Assembly: GCF_001373415.1 (NCBI RefSeq)
Contig: NZ_CDSE01000025.1
Location: forward strand, 1 to 64,000
From: Paenibacillus dakarensis
GTDB taxonomy: Bacteria > Bacillota > Bacilli > Paenibacillales > Paenibacillaceae
Direction of reading: 5' to 3'
Length of the DNA stretch: 64,000 bases
The position numbers were made by a program, and so were the translations under genes. The notes under the pieces were generated by a model, which worked only from the letters and a program-made list of their open reading frames with translations, was not told the DNA's origin and did no database searches. Shown here piece after piece: positions 1-9,619 of the stretch; within the stretch, counting starts at the first letter, position 1; each line of letters opens with the position of its first letter.

Positions 1-134
1 GTTGCGATAGCAATCTCATGTCCACCCGCCTGTAACTCCTGGAGAGCAGCTTTCGTGGAGGCTGGCACCTTTTTTTCATGATCCAGCAATGTTCCGTCTA
101 TATCAAAAAAAATCAGTTTCTTATCCGTATTCAT
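1..134 (-). CDS. HAD superfamily (Cof-type) hydrolase, N-terminal part
   Basis: The window edge cuts this gene; only the first 44 codons are visible. The protein begins MNTDKKLIFFDIDGTLLD, which carries the HAD motif I DxDGT with the nucleophile and acid/base aspartates. HAD phosphatases of the Cof type dephosphorylate sugar phosphates or nucleotides; the substrate cannot be read here. The ATG at 134 is preceded by a strong AGGAGGT at about 7 nt. It is divergent from the S9 peptidase gene at 302. Confidence 0.85.
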   Translation of the reverse strand, partial: MNTDKKLIFFDIDGTLLDHEKKVPASTKAALQELQAGGHEIAIA

Positions 135-301
135 GTATGTGTACCTCCTAAGTTGCAATATTCTTCACCTGACAAGCATAATGTATGAAAAGCATTTCAG
201 GTCAAGATTAAATCATTGTTTTGTATAGATTTATAGATTTATAAATGGGATAATATGGTTCGGTATTCATTTATCTAATCATAAGCAGGAGGCAGAACAG
301 C

Positions 302-2299
302 ATGAGTGAGAAACGTGTTATTACAGAAGAAGACCTGTACCGGATTCAATGGGTGAATGACCCCGTTATTTCTCCTAGGGACAGCTCGATTGCCTATGTC
401 CTAAAAAAAGTAAGTGAGAAACATGACAGCTACTATTCTCATATTCGTTTAATGAATGCAGATGGGTCTCAGGACATTCCTTATACAACGGGAGAACAGG
501 ATACCTCACCTGCCTGGTCACCGGACGGATCCAGGCTAGCATTTCTTCGCAAGAAGAACGATGTACATCAAGTCTGGATCATTCCGGCTCACGGAGGGGA
601 AGCCCAGTCTGTAACCGATTATAAACATGGTGTTAGTGCATTCCAATGGGCACCGGATGGCTCAGCTCTGCTCGTCAAAACTGAGATCGACGAGCAATGT
701 CATGAGGCTAAGAACATTAAGCAGTCAGAACCATCCTCTTTGCCTGAAGAAATCATTGTAAACCGGATCAAGTATAAATCAGATGGCAGCGGCCTGTGGA
801 ATAACCGCCGACAACATTTGTTTATTACTGACCTTGCCAATCAAACAAGCACCCAGCTTACGACCGGCCCCCACGATATCGGATCCTTCGCCTGGTCTCC
901 GGATGGACAAAATATTGCGTACACTTCGAACATCGTCTCTGAATCGCACCCGGATCCTGACCAGCGACTTACCAATGACCTGTTTGTAACAGACCGGAGT
1001 GGAACATCCTCGAAGCAGCTAACGGACGGAGGCCTATCTATTGACTCGGTATCATATACACCAGACGGGCAGTCCATCCTCATGCTGGCCGATGATCTCA
1101 ATTGCGGATTCGCAACGCTAACCAAAATTCATCTTATCCCTGTCGACGGAGGAGAATGCCACAAGCTGTATGAAGACCTTGATATTCAGCTTGGACATGC
1201 CTGTGTCAGTGATATGCGTGCCGGTGCCGGTACTTCTCCGGTATTTAGTAAAGATAAGAAATCCGTTTATGTTCAGTTCAGTCAAAATGGCGGCGTTCAC
1301 GTCGGGCGCTTCTTTTTGGATGGATCAAGACATGAAGTTGTGATCAGCGGAGATCGCGAAATATATCAATTCGCTCTTACTCCGGATGAGAACATCATTT
1401 TTGCTGCTGCAGATCCGTTGCAGCCTGGTGATCTATTTACATATCAAAATGCAGCCGGGACGGAAACCAGACTTACCTGGTGTAATGAAGATTTATTGTC
1501 CGAAATTAAGCTAAGTGAACCAGAAATGTTTACCTTTGATACTGCTGACGGCTGGCCGATTCAGGGCTGGATCGTGAAGCCGGTCGATTTCATTGAGGGA
1601 TCCAAAGTACCCGCTATTCTAGAAATTCACGGAGGACCGCAAGCGATGTATGGCCACACTTTCATGCATGAGTTCCAGCTATTAGCCGCAGCAGGATATG
1701 CAGTGTTCTACACAAACCCTCGCGGTGGCCACGGTTATGGTCAGGTTCATGTTAATACAGTCCGCGGTGATTATGGTGGTCGCGATTACCAAGACCTTAT
1801 GGAAGCTGTGGATTATGTATTGAAGACATACTCATTTATAGATGAATCACGCCTTGGTGTTACAGGAGGCAGCTACGGCGGCTTCATGACCAACTGGATC
1901 GTAGGACATACTGACCGGTTCAAGGCCGCTGTGACTCAGCGTTCCATATCCAACTGGATTTCATTTTATGGGATTAGCGATATTGGTTACTTTTTCACAG
2001 AAGATCAGATTTGGGGAAATCCTTGGGAACATCTTGAGAAGCTGTGGAAGCACTCCCCACTCGCTTATGTTAGTCAGGTTCACACTCCGCTGCTGATTCT
2101 TCACGGTGAAGAAGACTTACGGTGCCCAATTGAACAAGGAGAGCAGCTGTTTGTTGCCTTAAAAAGGCTCAATAAAGAAACACAGCTCGTTCGTTTCCCT
2201 GGCGCTGATCATAATTTATCCAGAAGCGGGCATCCGCATCTTCGCGTTCGAAGACTACATCACATTGTGCGTTGGTTTAAAGAACATATTGAAATATAA
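302..2299 (+). CDS. S9 family peptidase (acylaminoacyl-peptidase/prolyl oligopeptidase type)
   Basis: A 665-residue serine peptidase. The N-terminal ~390 residues contain TolB/WD40-like propeller repeats (SPAWSPDGSRLAFL, SFAWSPDGQNIAYT); the C-terminal ~250 residues form an alpha/beta-hydrolase domain. The catalytic triad can be placed: Ser524 in GGSYGGF, Asp605 in HGEEDLRCP and His637 in GADHNLS. HGGP near residue 447 fits the oxyanion region. There is no signal peptide, so it is probably a cytoplasmic oligopeptidase or acylaminoacyl peptidase. The start has AGGAGG nearby upstream. It is a single gene ending in a terminator at 2312. Confidence 0.93.
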   Translation: MSEKRVITEEDLYRIQWVNDPVISPRDSSIAYVLKKVSEKHDSYYSHIRLMNADGSQDIPYTTGEQDTSPAWSPDGSRLAFLRKKNDVHQVWIIPAHGGEAQSVTDYKHGVSAFQWAPDGSALLVKTEIDEQCHEAKNIKQSEPSSLPEEIIVNRIKYKSDGSGLWNNRRQHLFITDLANQTSTQLTTGPHDIGSFAWSPDGQNIAYTSNIVSESHPDPDQRLTNDLFVTDRSGTSSKQLTDGGLSIDSVSYTPDGQSILMLADDLNCGFATLTKIHLIPVDGGECHKLYEDLDIQLGHACVSDMRAGAGTSPVFSKDKKSVYVQFSQNGGVHVGRFFLDGSRHEVVISGDREIYQFALTPDENIIFAAADPLQPGDLFTYQNAAGTETRLTWCNEDLLSEIKLSEPEMFTFDTADGWPIQGWIVKPVDFIEGSKVPAILEIHGGPQAMYGHTFMHEFQLLAAAGYAVFYTNPRGGHGYGQVHVNTVRGDYGGRDYQDLMEAVDYVLKTYSFIDESRLGVTGGSYGGFMTNWIVGHTDRFKAAVTQRSISNWISFYGISDIGYFFTEDQIWGNPWEHLEKLWKHSPLAYVSQVHTPLLILHGEEDLRCPIEQGEQLFVALKRLNKETQLVRFPGADHNLSRSGHPHLRVRRLHHIVRWFKEHIEI

Positions 2300-2311
2300 A
2301 ATAATATATAC

Positions 2312-2347
2312 AAAAGGCTTTGCCCTCCATCTGGGCAAAGCCTTTTC
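2312..2347. terminator. Bidirectional Rho-independent terminator
   Basis: Stem AAAGGCTTTGCCC / GGGCAAAGCCTTT with a short loop and T-runs on both strands. It lies between the convergent S9 peptidase gene and the small membrane protein gene and serves both. Confidence 0.9.
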
Positions 2348-2362
2348 ATTCCAAATCCATTT

Positions 2363-2824
2363 CTATACGTTTATCATGGACGATTGTGGTCCAATCTTGA
2401 TCACTTCTACATTATGACGTTCTGCCCAGCGAATGATCTCACGAATCCCTTCACAATTGGCATCCATAAATTTAAAGCTGCTGGCAACCCTTGGACTCTT
2501 CTTGCCTTTCAATTTGAAGCTGAATGACGCACTCAAGCATCCCGATACTCGTATAGCTTCTACTTCCTCTGCTCTAATGGTCTCTCCATGGATTCGGATC
2601 GTATCAGAATCACTCTGGATCTCAACGCCCCGCTTCACCAATCGAGCATACATCTCAATCACAAGTGCAATCACCAAGACTACATTTACAATCATCTGAG
2701 CATAAAACAATACAGGATAGGATTGCTGCGTCCAGACACCTATCTGAAACATAACTATACTGAATAATAACGATAAGAAGATAACTTCTTTCATTCTGGT
2801 CGCATATTTAATTGGATAATTCAT
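2363..2824 (-). CDS. Two-TM small membrane protein with cytoplasmic C-terminal domain, unknown function
   Basis: I chose the ATG at 2824 (MNYPIKYATRM, 153 aa). A GGAG lies upstream of it, and the longer open frame to 2965 has no ribosome binding site. Residues ~15-62 form two hydrophobic helices. The remaining ~90 residues are soluble (RLVKRGVEIQSDSDTIRIHGETI) and resemble the small beta-rich tails of YcxB/PH-like membrane proteins, but I cannot assign a family. It stands alone, convergent with the peptidase gene. Confidence 0.7.
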   Translation of the reverse strand: MNYPIKYATRMKEVIFLSLLFSIVMFQIGVWTQQSYPVLFYAQMIVNVVLVIALVIEMYARLVKRGVEIQSDSDTIRIHGETIRAEEVEAIRVSGCLSASFSFKLKGKKSPRVASSFKFMDANCEGIREIIRWAERHNVEVIKIGPQSSMINV

Positions 2825-3087
2825 TATGATCCGCTCCATTCTGAAAATTATCATTTTAATGTAAGTGCTTACAAGACATCTTACCTTATTATACCACCCA
2901 TGTACATAAATTTGACACATATAAGACATATTTTTGTCAAAATTATTTTGTTTTATAACTTGCAATATAACAATGGATTGATCTGTTAATAGTGAACTTC
3001 ATAAAAAATTACACTTTTCATTCTTATCGATCCCAATATGTAGTAAGATTATCTGCACAATACAAATGTAATTATTTCGGAGGGAAA

Positions 3088-4353
3088 ATGGTTTTGCCAA
3101 ACTCAACTAAGATCAAAAAGCAGGCACATCCCAAGTGGAACTATTTCATGCTGCTGCTCGTCGTATTTGGAGGCTTCCTTATCTTTGGATTTTCGGAGAA
3201 TATTAAAGGTCCGGCCATACCAAAAATGCAATCCGAATTCCAGCTTGATGAAATGCAGCTCGGGTTACTGCTGGCTGTTAACTCACTCGGGTATTTAATA
3301 GCTTGTTCGTTCACAGGCCTGCTATCTGCTCGACTCGGTATCAAATGGACCGCTATATTAGCTTTCAGTTCCATGACAATTTCCGGCGTTCTTATGTATT
3401 TATCAACGAACTATGCATTCTTATCTGCGTCCTATTTTCTGATGTACATAGGCAACGGCATGCTGGAAATTGGACTTGCGATCATGGCTGCCCGAATCTT
3501 TACCAAAAACACCGGAACCATGATGAACTTGTCCCATTTCTTCTACGGCTTAAGCTCCACAGTCGCTCCTGTCATCGCTTCTTCCATGATGGGATGGAGT
3601 GTGTTTGGGGGAGAGCTGGGGTGGCGGGGAATGTATCTCGTGATGCTGTCTCTGTCTCTCCTGCCCGTCATCCCTTCAATAATGGGGAAATTTCCAGGTG
3701 ATGATCAAATCACTTCAGAGCGGATCCCCTTGAAACAATTCTTCAAGGATAAAGTCGCATGGTTAATTGTCGCTTTGTTGTCATTCGGGGTCGTGTCGGA
3801 GATGGCTGTAGGCGGATGGCTTGTGTATTACTTAGAAAAAGCTTATGGCTGGTCCCTTGATGCTGCTTCCAGCATGCTCTCCATATTCTTTCTCTTCTTC
3901 ATGCTGTCACGATTATTTCTCGGTCCCGTTACTGATAAGATCGGTTATACCTTATCCATTATGCTGTTTGCCGCTTTCTCGGGGATCTGCAGCATCGCAG
4001 CCATTTTAATCGGACAAAAAGCTGCAATTCTATTCGCAGTTGCAGGCATCGGTATTGCTCCGATTTATCCGACAGTCATGGCCCTGCTTGCAAAACGCTA
4101 TCCTACCAGCACTGACTCGGCAATTACATTTACAGTGACGCTTATGGGGATTGCCAGCGTGATTGGCAACCTGCTGATTGGTGTCATTATCGATGGAGTT
4201 GGTGAATTTTTTCAAGGCACCCACGGTGCATCGGAGGGATCCCTGCTTGGTCTTCAGGCAGGCTATGGTTTCATAGGCCTTCTTGCCCTCCTCTGCTCAG
4301 CAACCTCTGCCATTCTCTTTTTTTATCTTCGAAAGAGGAAAGAATTGATCTAA
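3088..4353 (+). CDS. MFS transporter, probably sugar-type
   Basis: A 421-residue membrane protein with about 12 hydrophobic segments. The MFS pattern GLLSARLGIKW sits after helix 2, and GPVTDKIGYT marks the start of the second six-helix half. It is expected to move a small solute with proton coupling across the cytoplasmic membrane; the sequence gives no substrate. I start at ATG 3088, 4 nt after GGAGGG; the open frame extends upstream to 2992 but without a ribosome binding site. A TTG six bases later is an alternative. No sugar gene adjoins it directly. Confidence 0.85.
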   Translation: MVLPNSTKIKKQAHPKWNYFMLLLVVFGGFLIFGFSENIKGPAIPKMQSEFQLDEMQLGLLLAVNSLGYLIACSFTGLLSARLGIKWTAILAFSSMTISGVLMYLSTNYAFLSASYFLMYIGNGMLEIGLAIMAARIFTKNTGTMMNLSHFFYGLSSTVAPVIASSMMGWSVFGGELGWRGMYLVMLSLSLLPVIPSIMGKFPGDDQITSERIPLKQFFKDKVAWLIVALLSFGVVSEMAVGGWLVYYLEKAYGWSLDAASSMLSIFFLFFMLSRLFLGPVTDKIGYTLSIMLFAAFSGICSIAAILIGQKAAILFAVAGIGIAPIYPTVMALLAKRYPTSTDSAITFTVTLMGIASVIGNLLIGVIIDGVGEFFQGTHGASEGSLLGLQAGYGFIGLLALLCSATSAILFFYLRKRKELI

Positions 4354-4393
4354 GCTTAGCTGCAGATTAGCCTCCAGCCTCTCTCGCAAGATA

Positions 4394-4461
4394 ATGAAAC
4401 CGCCAATTTATAGATGAAGTGCAGCTAAAAACAGCAGCCATCTATAAAGAAGCGGTTTCAT
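4394..4461. repeat. Long imperfect inverted repeat between convergent genes
   Basis: Outer arms ATGAAACCGC / GCGGTTTCAT and inner arms around TATAGATG / CATCTATA enclose ~25 nt. It lies between the MFS gene (+) and the HAAS gene (-). It has no clear T-run, so termination is only inferred. Confidence 0.6.
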
Positions 4462-4517
4462 GTGTTTCAAACTTCAAGTGATTTTATACAACCTGGGTAC
4501 GTATGTCCCAACTCTAT

Positions 4518-5522
4518 TTATTTTCGGCGATAAAGCTTCAGCCCTGTTGCCACTGAATCAATCAGAGTAATTAATCCAATAATGTAAATAAGCCCTTCCC
4601 TTGCCTGATTCCATACATTCGCAATTACCCCATAACTTTCGCTGCCTTCGGTTATGAGACCTGCACTCACCAGTTCACTCATAAAAGCGGGGTTCCAAAT
4701 GGATGAATTGGATAACATAACAACCATAAGAATGAGTGAAGTGATATTAAAAAACAAATGAACAGCAACAATTTGGATGTTCCATTTTCTCGTCACCATC
4801 TTCAAGCAATCCCGCAAAATACCGATCGCTGTGACGATCCATATAAAAGGTATATACTTACCAAACTCTTCTGTATTAAAGACAGGAATCACAAAAGAAT
4901 GACCATCATGAATTCTGATAACCCCAACAAGCTCAAGAGCAAAGGTAAACAGGACCAGAAAGATTACGGAAAATATTATCCCCAAGATGGGTTCGCTTGG
5001 CTTAATAACTGACTTCGTGTCAGGAATCGCTTGTAAATCCGATGGCTTCCATCTATTATTCCTGATACGCTTACTGCCACTTCCCAGATCCTTGTAGTCC
5101 AACCAAGCAAACACAATGGTTACCCATGCGAAACCTTGAATGCTTGCAAAGAATAACGTTGCTAAATAATCAGCGAACTGCGTTACAGCTTCATTAGGAC
5201 TCATCAAAAATTCGACTATAGAAGCTACACTAATCGCAATCAAAATCGAAAAGATAACTACCTTGACAACTGCCACATAAGGATCAAACCTCTCAGGACT
5301 GATCAAGTAACGCTCTTTCCCTCTATACTTCGCTGCCAGTAGAGCAGGATCTCCGAGTTCAGTGAGCACTTCTTCAATATCCCTCTCACTAATCGGCCCA
5401 CCCTCAACTCTTTCATCCAGCATATCTTCAATTAAGCTTGTCAATTCCTTGTCAATATCTGCACGTTGTTGTTCAGGAAGCTTCTGTGTTACCGCATAAA
5501 CATACCTTTTAATGAGTTCCAT
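4518..5522 (-). CDS. HAAS-domain (DUF1700-like) membrane protein
   Basis: A 334-residue protein. Residues 1-60 (MELIKRYVYAVTQKLP...ELGDPALLAAKYRG) match the HAAS module found next to PadR-type regulators. About six transmembrane segments follow, beginning near residue 85. The family is thought to signal at the membrane with its PadR partner. Its ATG at 5522 lies 3 nt after the PadR stop codon, so the two genes are almost certainly co-transcribed. Ligand and output are unknown. Confidence 0.85.
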   Translation of the reverse strand: MELIKRYVYAVTQKLPEQQRADIDKELTSLIEDMLDERVEGGPISERDIEEVLTELGDPALLAAKYRGKERYLISPERFDPYVAVVKVVIFSILIAISVASIVEFLMSPNEAVTQFADYLATLFFASIQGFAWVTIVFAWLDYKDLGSGSKRIRNNRWKPSDLQAIPDTKSVIKPSEPILGIIFSVIFLVLFTFALELVGVIRIHDGHSFVIPVFNTEEFGKYIPFIWIVTAIGILRDCLKMVTRKWNIQIVAVHLFFNITSLILMVVMLSNSSIWNPAFMSELVSAGLITEGSESYGVIANVWNQAREGLIYIIGLITLIDSVATGLKLYRRK

Positions 5523-5525
5523 ACT

Positions 5526-5870
5526 TTATCCTCCTCCATGTTCGAGCAAGCCTTCCAGACTCACGATCATACTTCTCCATTCCACACAAAGCTGCTTATA
5601 CACTTCCTCGCCCAAAGGGGAAAGCGAATAATATTTCCGGGGACGGGTTTCATTCGTATCCCACTGACTTTCAAGAAGCTCCTGCTTCTCCAATCTTCGA
5701 AGAAGCGGATAGAGGGTTCCTGGATCTACATTTACTCCTTTATCCTCCAGAATGGTTACAAGAGAATAGCCATACTGCGGTTCCTTCAACTGACTTAATA
5801 CACCAAGAATAATCGTACCGCGTCTTAATTCCTGCATTAATCCACTTATAATTTCATTCACTTCAGCCAT
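5526..5870 (-). CDS. PadR family transcriptional regulator
   Basis: A 114-residue winged-helix protein. The PadR core is clear: ILGVLSQLKEPQYGYSLVTIL, then GTLYPLLRRLEKQELLES and RPRKYYSLSPLGEE. It is first in a two-gene operon with the HAAS protein, a pairing usual in Bacillota, where PadR represses its own operon. A consensus promoter lies directly upstream (5890-5918), and an operator probably overlaps it. Confidence 0.93.
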   Translation of the reverse strand: MAEVNEIISGLMQELRRGTIILGVLSQLKEPQYGYSLVTILEDKGVNVDPGTLYPLLRRLEKQELLESQWDTNETRPRKYYSLSPLGEEVYKQLCVEWRSMIVSLEGLLEHGGG

Positions 5871-5889
5871 ATAATCAACTCCTGTTTTG

Positions 5890-5918
5890 ATTATACTGTA
5901 CGACGCACACTATTGCAA
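5890..5918 (-). promoter_or_regulatory. Sigma-A type promoter of the padR-HAAS operon
   Basis: Read on the minus strand: TTGCAA (-35), a 17-nt spacer, then TATAAT (-10), about 20 nt before the PadR start codon. Assignment rests on consensus and spacing only. Confidence 0.75.
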
Positions 5919-6126
5919 CATTAATAATATGCTAAATTCGTCATTATAAGCAGTTTGATCATATTTTATTTCATGGCATAATTACTCTGCTTTAACAAAC
6001 AATGATTATAAAGAAGACCATCTGCCTGCTTTTCCTCTATTCAGAAGTGAAATTCCTATAGAAGCAAAATTCATGTTTGCCAAAAACGGGTACTTATCAA
6101 GTAGCTCATATTCTAGGAGGGATCTA

Positions 6127-7266
6127 ATGAAAGCAGTCACTTTTCAAGGAGCCAAGGACATACAAGTCAAAGAAGTACAGGACCCGGTTCTGCAAAAGAA
6201 GGATGACATTATCGTACGTATTACCTCAACAGCGATATGCGGCTCGGATCTTCATATCTACCAAGGAGCTCTGCCTGCTCACAAGGATTATGTTATCGGT
6301 CACGAACCCATGGGGATTGTTGAAGAAGTTGGACCTGAAGTAACAAAGGTGAAGAAGGGAGATCGCGTGGTTCTTCCATTCAATATTTCATGTGGTCACT
6401 GCTATTACTGTAATCATGATATGGAGAGTCAATGCGATAACTCCAACCGTAACCCGGATATTCATACCGGTGGGTATTTCGGCTTTACAGAGCGTTATGG
6501 TAATTATCCGGGAGGACAAGCACAGTACCTGCATGTTCCCTACGGGAACTTCATGCCTTTTGTCATTCCGGAATCATGCGAGCTTGAAGATGAGGCTGTG
6601 CTGTTTATGTCCGATGTACTGCCAACCGCTTACTGGAGTGTTGAAAATTCCGGCATGAAGCCAGGCGATACAGTGATTGTGCTGGGATGTGGTCCTATCG
6701 GATTGATGACTCAAAAGTTCGCTTGGATGAAAGGAGCCAAACGTGTCATTGCCATTGATCATGAACCTTATCGTCTGCAGCATGCCAAGAAGATGAATAA
6801 CGTTGAAATCTATAACTTTGATGACTATGACGATGTGGGCGAGTATCTGCGTGAGGTAACCCAAGGCGGCAGCGATATTGTAATAGACTGTGTTGGTATG
6901 GACGGCAAGAAATCAGCCCTGGAAGCGATTGGACAAAAGCTCAAGCTGCAAGGCGGTACACTCGGTCCGCTGGAAATCGCGATTAAAGCGGTGAAAAAAT
7001 TCGGAAATATTCAAATCACGGGGGTTTACGGTTCAAAATACAACCAATTCCCGCTCGGAGAAATATTTGAAAGAAATATTTCATTGAAGATGGGACAAGC
7101 ACCGGTCATTCACTACATGCCACTTTTGTTTAAGAAAATCTTAGCAGGCGAGTTTGACCCAACGGAAATTGTTACCCACAAAATCCCGCTTGAGAATGCA
7201 AGTGACGCTTACAAGATGTTCAGTGAGCATGAGGATGAGTGCATCAAGGTTGTACTGAAACCTTAG
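6127..7266 (+). CDS. Zinc-dependent alcohol dehydrogenase (formaldehyde/threonine dehydrogenase-like MDR)
   Basis: I start at ATG 6127 (MKAVTFQGAKDIQ, 379 aa), which has AGGAGGG 6 nt upstream; the longer frame to 6073 lacks one. Cys38 (AICGSDLH) and His59-Glu60 (GHEP) are catalytic-zinc ligands. Cys89, Cys92, Cys95 and Cys103 form the structural-zinc lobe. The Rossmann motif is GCGPIGL. It resembles the glutathione-independent formaldehyde-dehydrogenase-like subgroup. The substrate is uncertain; a role in lactaldehyde or glycol metabolism beside the deoxysugar genes is possible but unproven. Monocistronic. Confidence 0.9.
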   Translation: MKAVTFQGAKDIQVKEVQDPVLQKKDDIIVRITSTAICGSDLHIYQGALPAHKDYVIGHEPMGIVEEVGPEVTKVKKGDRVVLPFNISCGHCYYCNHDMESQCDNSNRNPDIHTGGYFGFTERYGNYPGGQAQYLHVPYGNFMPFVIPESCELEDEAVLFMSDVLPTAYWSVENSGMKPGDTVIVLGCGPIGLMTQKFAWMKGAKRVIAIDHEPYRLQHAKKMNNVEIYNFDDYDDVGEYLREVTQGGSDIVIDCVGMDGKKSALEAIGQKLKLQGGTLGPLEIAIKAVKKFGNIQITGVYGSKYNQFPLGEIFERNISLKMGQAPVIHYMPLLFKKILAGEFDPTEIVTHKIPLENASDAYKMFSEHEDECIKVVLKP

Positions 7267-7300
7267 GATCTATTATTGTGAGAATGTAACCAGGAAAATC

Positions 7301-7341
7301 AAAGGACTAACTTCATGAAAATGAAGTTAGCCCTTTTTTTA
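7301..7341 (+). terminator. Rho-independent terminator after alcohol dehydrogenase
   Basis: Stem GGACTAACTTCAT / ATGAAGTTAGCCC followed by a run of seven T. Confidence 0.9.
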
Positions 7342-7351
7342 TAACTTTAAA

Positions 7352-7888
7352 TTACATATCTCGGTCTTTCCCTATAACATCCCAGCGATGTTTAAACTTC
7401 TCCAGCCGCGGATGAAGCGAACGGGGCTCCGCTGACAGGATTAACCTTAACTTCACAATCCACTCCTCAAAGGAAGAGAACGAAGCGAACGCATTCGCCA
7501 TTTCCGGCGACATCAACATAAAATACGGTCCAGGATACTTATCTGTCAGGTGTCTAAGTGCTGTATCTACAGGCGTATATTTTTTACGTTTTCCATCCCA
7601 GGATTCCACGATTACATCCGAGCGCCCGATCTCTTCAACCCATGAATTGAGCAGCTTCTCCCGTTTGTAAAACGCACTGACCGGCTCTTTAGACATCCGT
7701 TTCACGGTTTCCTCATGCAGCGGGTACAAAATAAGCTTCTTAAAAGACAGTTTATCCAGCTGCTCAAGCGCTAACGCCAAGTCAGCCTCCTGAGTATCTT
7801 GAAAAGAATCATAATAAATCAGTGATCCTTTATTTCCTTCTTTTGGCGGTTCATACCCATAGGGAACATGCTGTAAGCTGCGTTTCAT
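7352..7888 (-). CDS. Hypothetical protein, soluble
   Basis: I use ATG 7888 (MKRSLQHVPYGYEPP, 178 aa), which has AAGGGTGG upstream. A GTG at 7915 in the same frame has no ribosome binding site. It is charged, with no signal peptide or membrane segment. I recognise no domain. It sits upstream of nothing obvious and reads toward the alcohol-dehydrogenase terminator. Confidence 0.65.
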   Translation of the reverse strand: MKRSLQHVPYGYEPPKEGNKGSLIYYDSFQDTQEADLALALEQLDKLSFKKLILYPLHEETVKRMSKEPVSAFYKREKLLNSWVEEIGRSDVIVESWDGKRKKYTPVDTALRHLTDKYPGPYFMLMSPEMANAFASFSSFEEWIVKLRLILSAEPRSLHPRLEKFKHRWDVIGKDRDM

Positions 7889-7969
7889 ACGTACCACCCT
7901 TTCTCCAGTGAGCACTGCCGCTCATGATCGGACAGTTTATATTAACTATTCCCCATTCCTGTCAGATCA

Positions 7970-9460
7970 TTAACATATTCGATCCATATCCGGAGCCTTT
8001 CGGCAGCGGGTCGCCTGTTCATAACCATATGCAATTTTAAATAGAGTCGGTTCACTGAAGGCTCCGCCAACAAAAGTGATGCCCTGCGGTCCCTTCGTAT
8101 TATAACCGCCTGGAGCAATAACCCCATCTTTAGCGTAGCCACCCGGTACAGTAATTGAAGGATAACCGAGCTGAGCCGCCAGATCATTGCAGTCCTCATC
8201 ACCCAGGAACATGATTGCATCTAACCGGTATTCCCGTAAAACATAGTCAATGCCCTGTCTTCCTGCAAGTTCAAGATTCTGCTGGATACTGTCCTGATAC
8301 TCCTGCTCCGCAAGTGTTCCACTCGTCGCTTCACATTTTAAAAGTAAATTCTGTCCATATTTCAGCATTTTGTCGGCATGTTTATTATTGAAGTCTATAA
8401 CATCTGCCAAGGAATGAACCGGAATGGAAGGATCAAGTTTACCTAAATAATCATTAAGATATTTTTTGAACTCATAATGTAAAACTACAGACTTCCAGGA
8501 GGTGTCCTGACTTGGAAGGTCTACCGGATCTATAATGACAGCTCCCTGTTCCTTCATCACTTGTATAGCAGCTTCAATAATCTCCAGTCGATCCGGATCA
8601 AGTTCCTTGTAATAATGACGCGGGATACCGATTCTAGCCTGCTTCAAAAAATTCGCATCCAGGTAATCGGTGTAATCCTGGTTCACATGCTCCTTACTGG
8701 CAAGTGTCTTCTCATCCCGTTCATCGACTCCAGTTAACGCACTAAGTATAATTGCTGCATCCTCAACAGTTCTTGTCATCGGCCCTGGGGAATCCTGCGT
8801 ATATGTAATCGGAATAATTCCCCTGCGGCTAACCAAACCAACGGTAGGTTTTATGCCGACAAGGCAGGTTTGGCTGGCTGGACTGATAATGGAACCTGAG
8901 GTTTCAGTGCCAATCGCAGCTGCGCAAAGGTTCGCTGCTACAGCAGTGCCTGACCCTGAGCTTGATCCGCCAATGAATATTTCACCGGGACCATATGGAT
9001 TTAGCACAAGCCCGCCTCTGGAGCTGTATCCCGCCCACATGGTCGTGGACATAAAATTAGCCCATTCCGTCATATTCGCTTTTCCTAGAAGCACGGCTCC
9101 AGCCGCTCGCAGCTTGGCAGCAACATAGGAATCTTCAGCCGCATAAGAATCTGCCAGGGCTAGTGACCCTGCACTCGTATGCATCCGGTCACTTGTATCG
9201 ATATTATCTTTCAGCACAATTGGAATGCCATGCAGCTTCCCGCGGCTCCCGTGCTCTCTTCGTTCGATATCCAGACTTTTGGCGATTTCGATCGCATCCG
9301 GATTCACTTCGAGGATGGACCTAAGCTTAGTATCATATAACTTGATACGTTCCAAATATAATTGAGTTAGCTCTTCTGAGCTAATTAAGCCTTGTTCCAT
9401 AGCTTCCTGCATATCGGATATGGTTGCTTCAACAATCCACTCTTGTTTATTCTCTAACAT
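7970..9460 (-). CDS. Amidase (amidase-signature family)
   Basis: A 496-residue amidase-signature enzyme hydrolysing an amide of unknown identity. The Ser-cisSer-Lys triad is visible: Lys84 in IVLKDNID, a cis-Ser near 166 in GGSSSGSG and the nucleophile Ser190 in GTETSGSI. The C-terminal part keeps the family pattern PSITVPGGY...GITFVGGAFSE. There is no signal peptide. The frame and length are normal for stand-alone amidases, not GatA, which would lie with gatCB. ATG 9460 is preceded by GGGGGAG. Confidence 0.92.
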   Translation of the reverse strand: MLENKQEWIVEATISDMQEAMEQGLISSEELTQLYLERIKLYDTKLRSILEVNPDAIEIAKSLDIERREHGSRGKLHGIPIVLKDNIDTSDRMHTSAGSLALADSYAAEDSYVAAKLRAAGAVLLGKANMTEWANFMSTTMWAGYSSRGGLVLNPYGPGEIFIGGSSSGSGTAVAANLCAAAIGTETSGSIISPASQTCLVGIKPTVGLVSRRGIIPITYTQDSPGPMTRTVEDAAIILSALTGVDERDEKTLASKEHVNQDYTDYLDANFLKQARIGIPRHYYKELDPDRLEIIEAAIQVMKEQGAVIIDPVDLPSQDTSWKSVVLHYEFKKYLNDYLGKLDPSIPVHSLADVIDFNNKHADKMLKYGQNLLLKCEATSGTLAEQEYQDSIQQNLELAGRQGIDYVLREYRLDAIMFLGDEDCNDLAAQLGYPSITVPGGYAKDGVIAPGGYNTKGPQGITFVGGAFSEPTLFKIAYGYEQATRCRKAPDMDRIC

Positions 9461-9536
9461 CTATGTGCTCCCCCTGATCAATTTCATGTACTAACCATTC
9501 GAGGAATAGGGTGAATTATCCTTTTGTTGTTAAGCA

Positions 9537-9580
9537 AAGGGCCGCCCTCAAGAACAAATATCCCGAGGACGGCCCCTTCT
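9537..9580 (-). terminator. Terminator of the fucose operon
   Basis: GC-rich stem with arms around GGGCCGCCCTC / GAGGACGGCCCC, located ~40 nt after the kinase stop codon. The minus strand continues with a short T-run. Confidence 0.75.
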
Positions 9581-9619
9581 ATGATTTGTAACGTTTACTA
9601 ACTACAACACCCAAGCTTC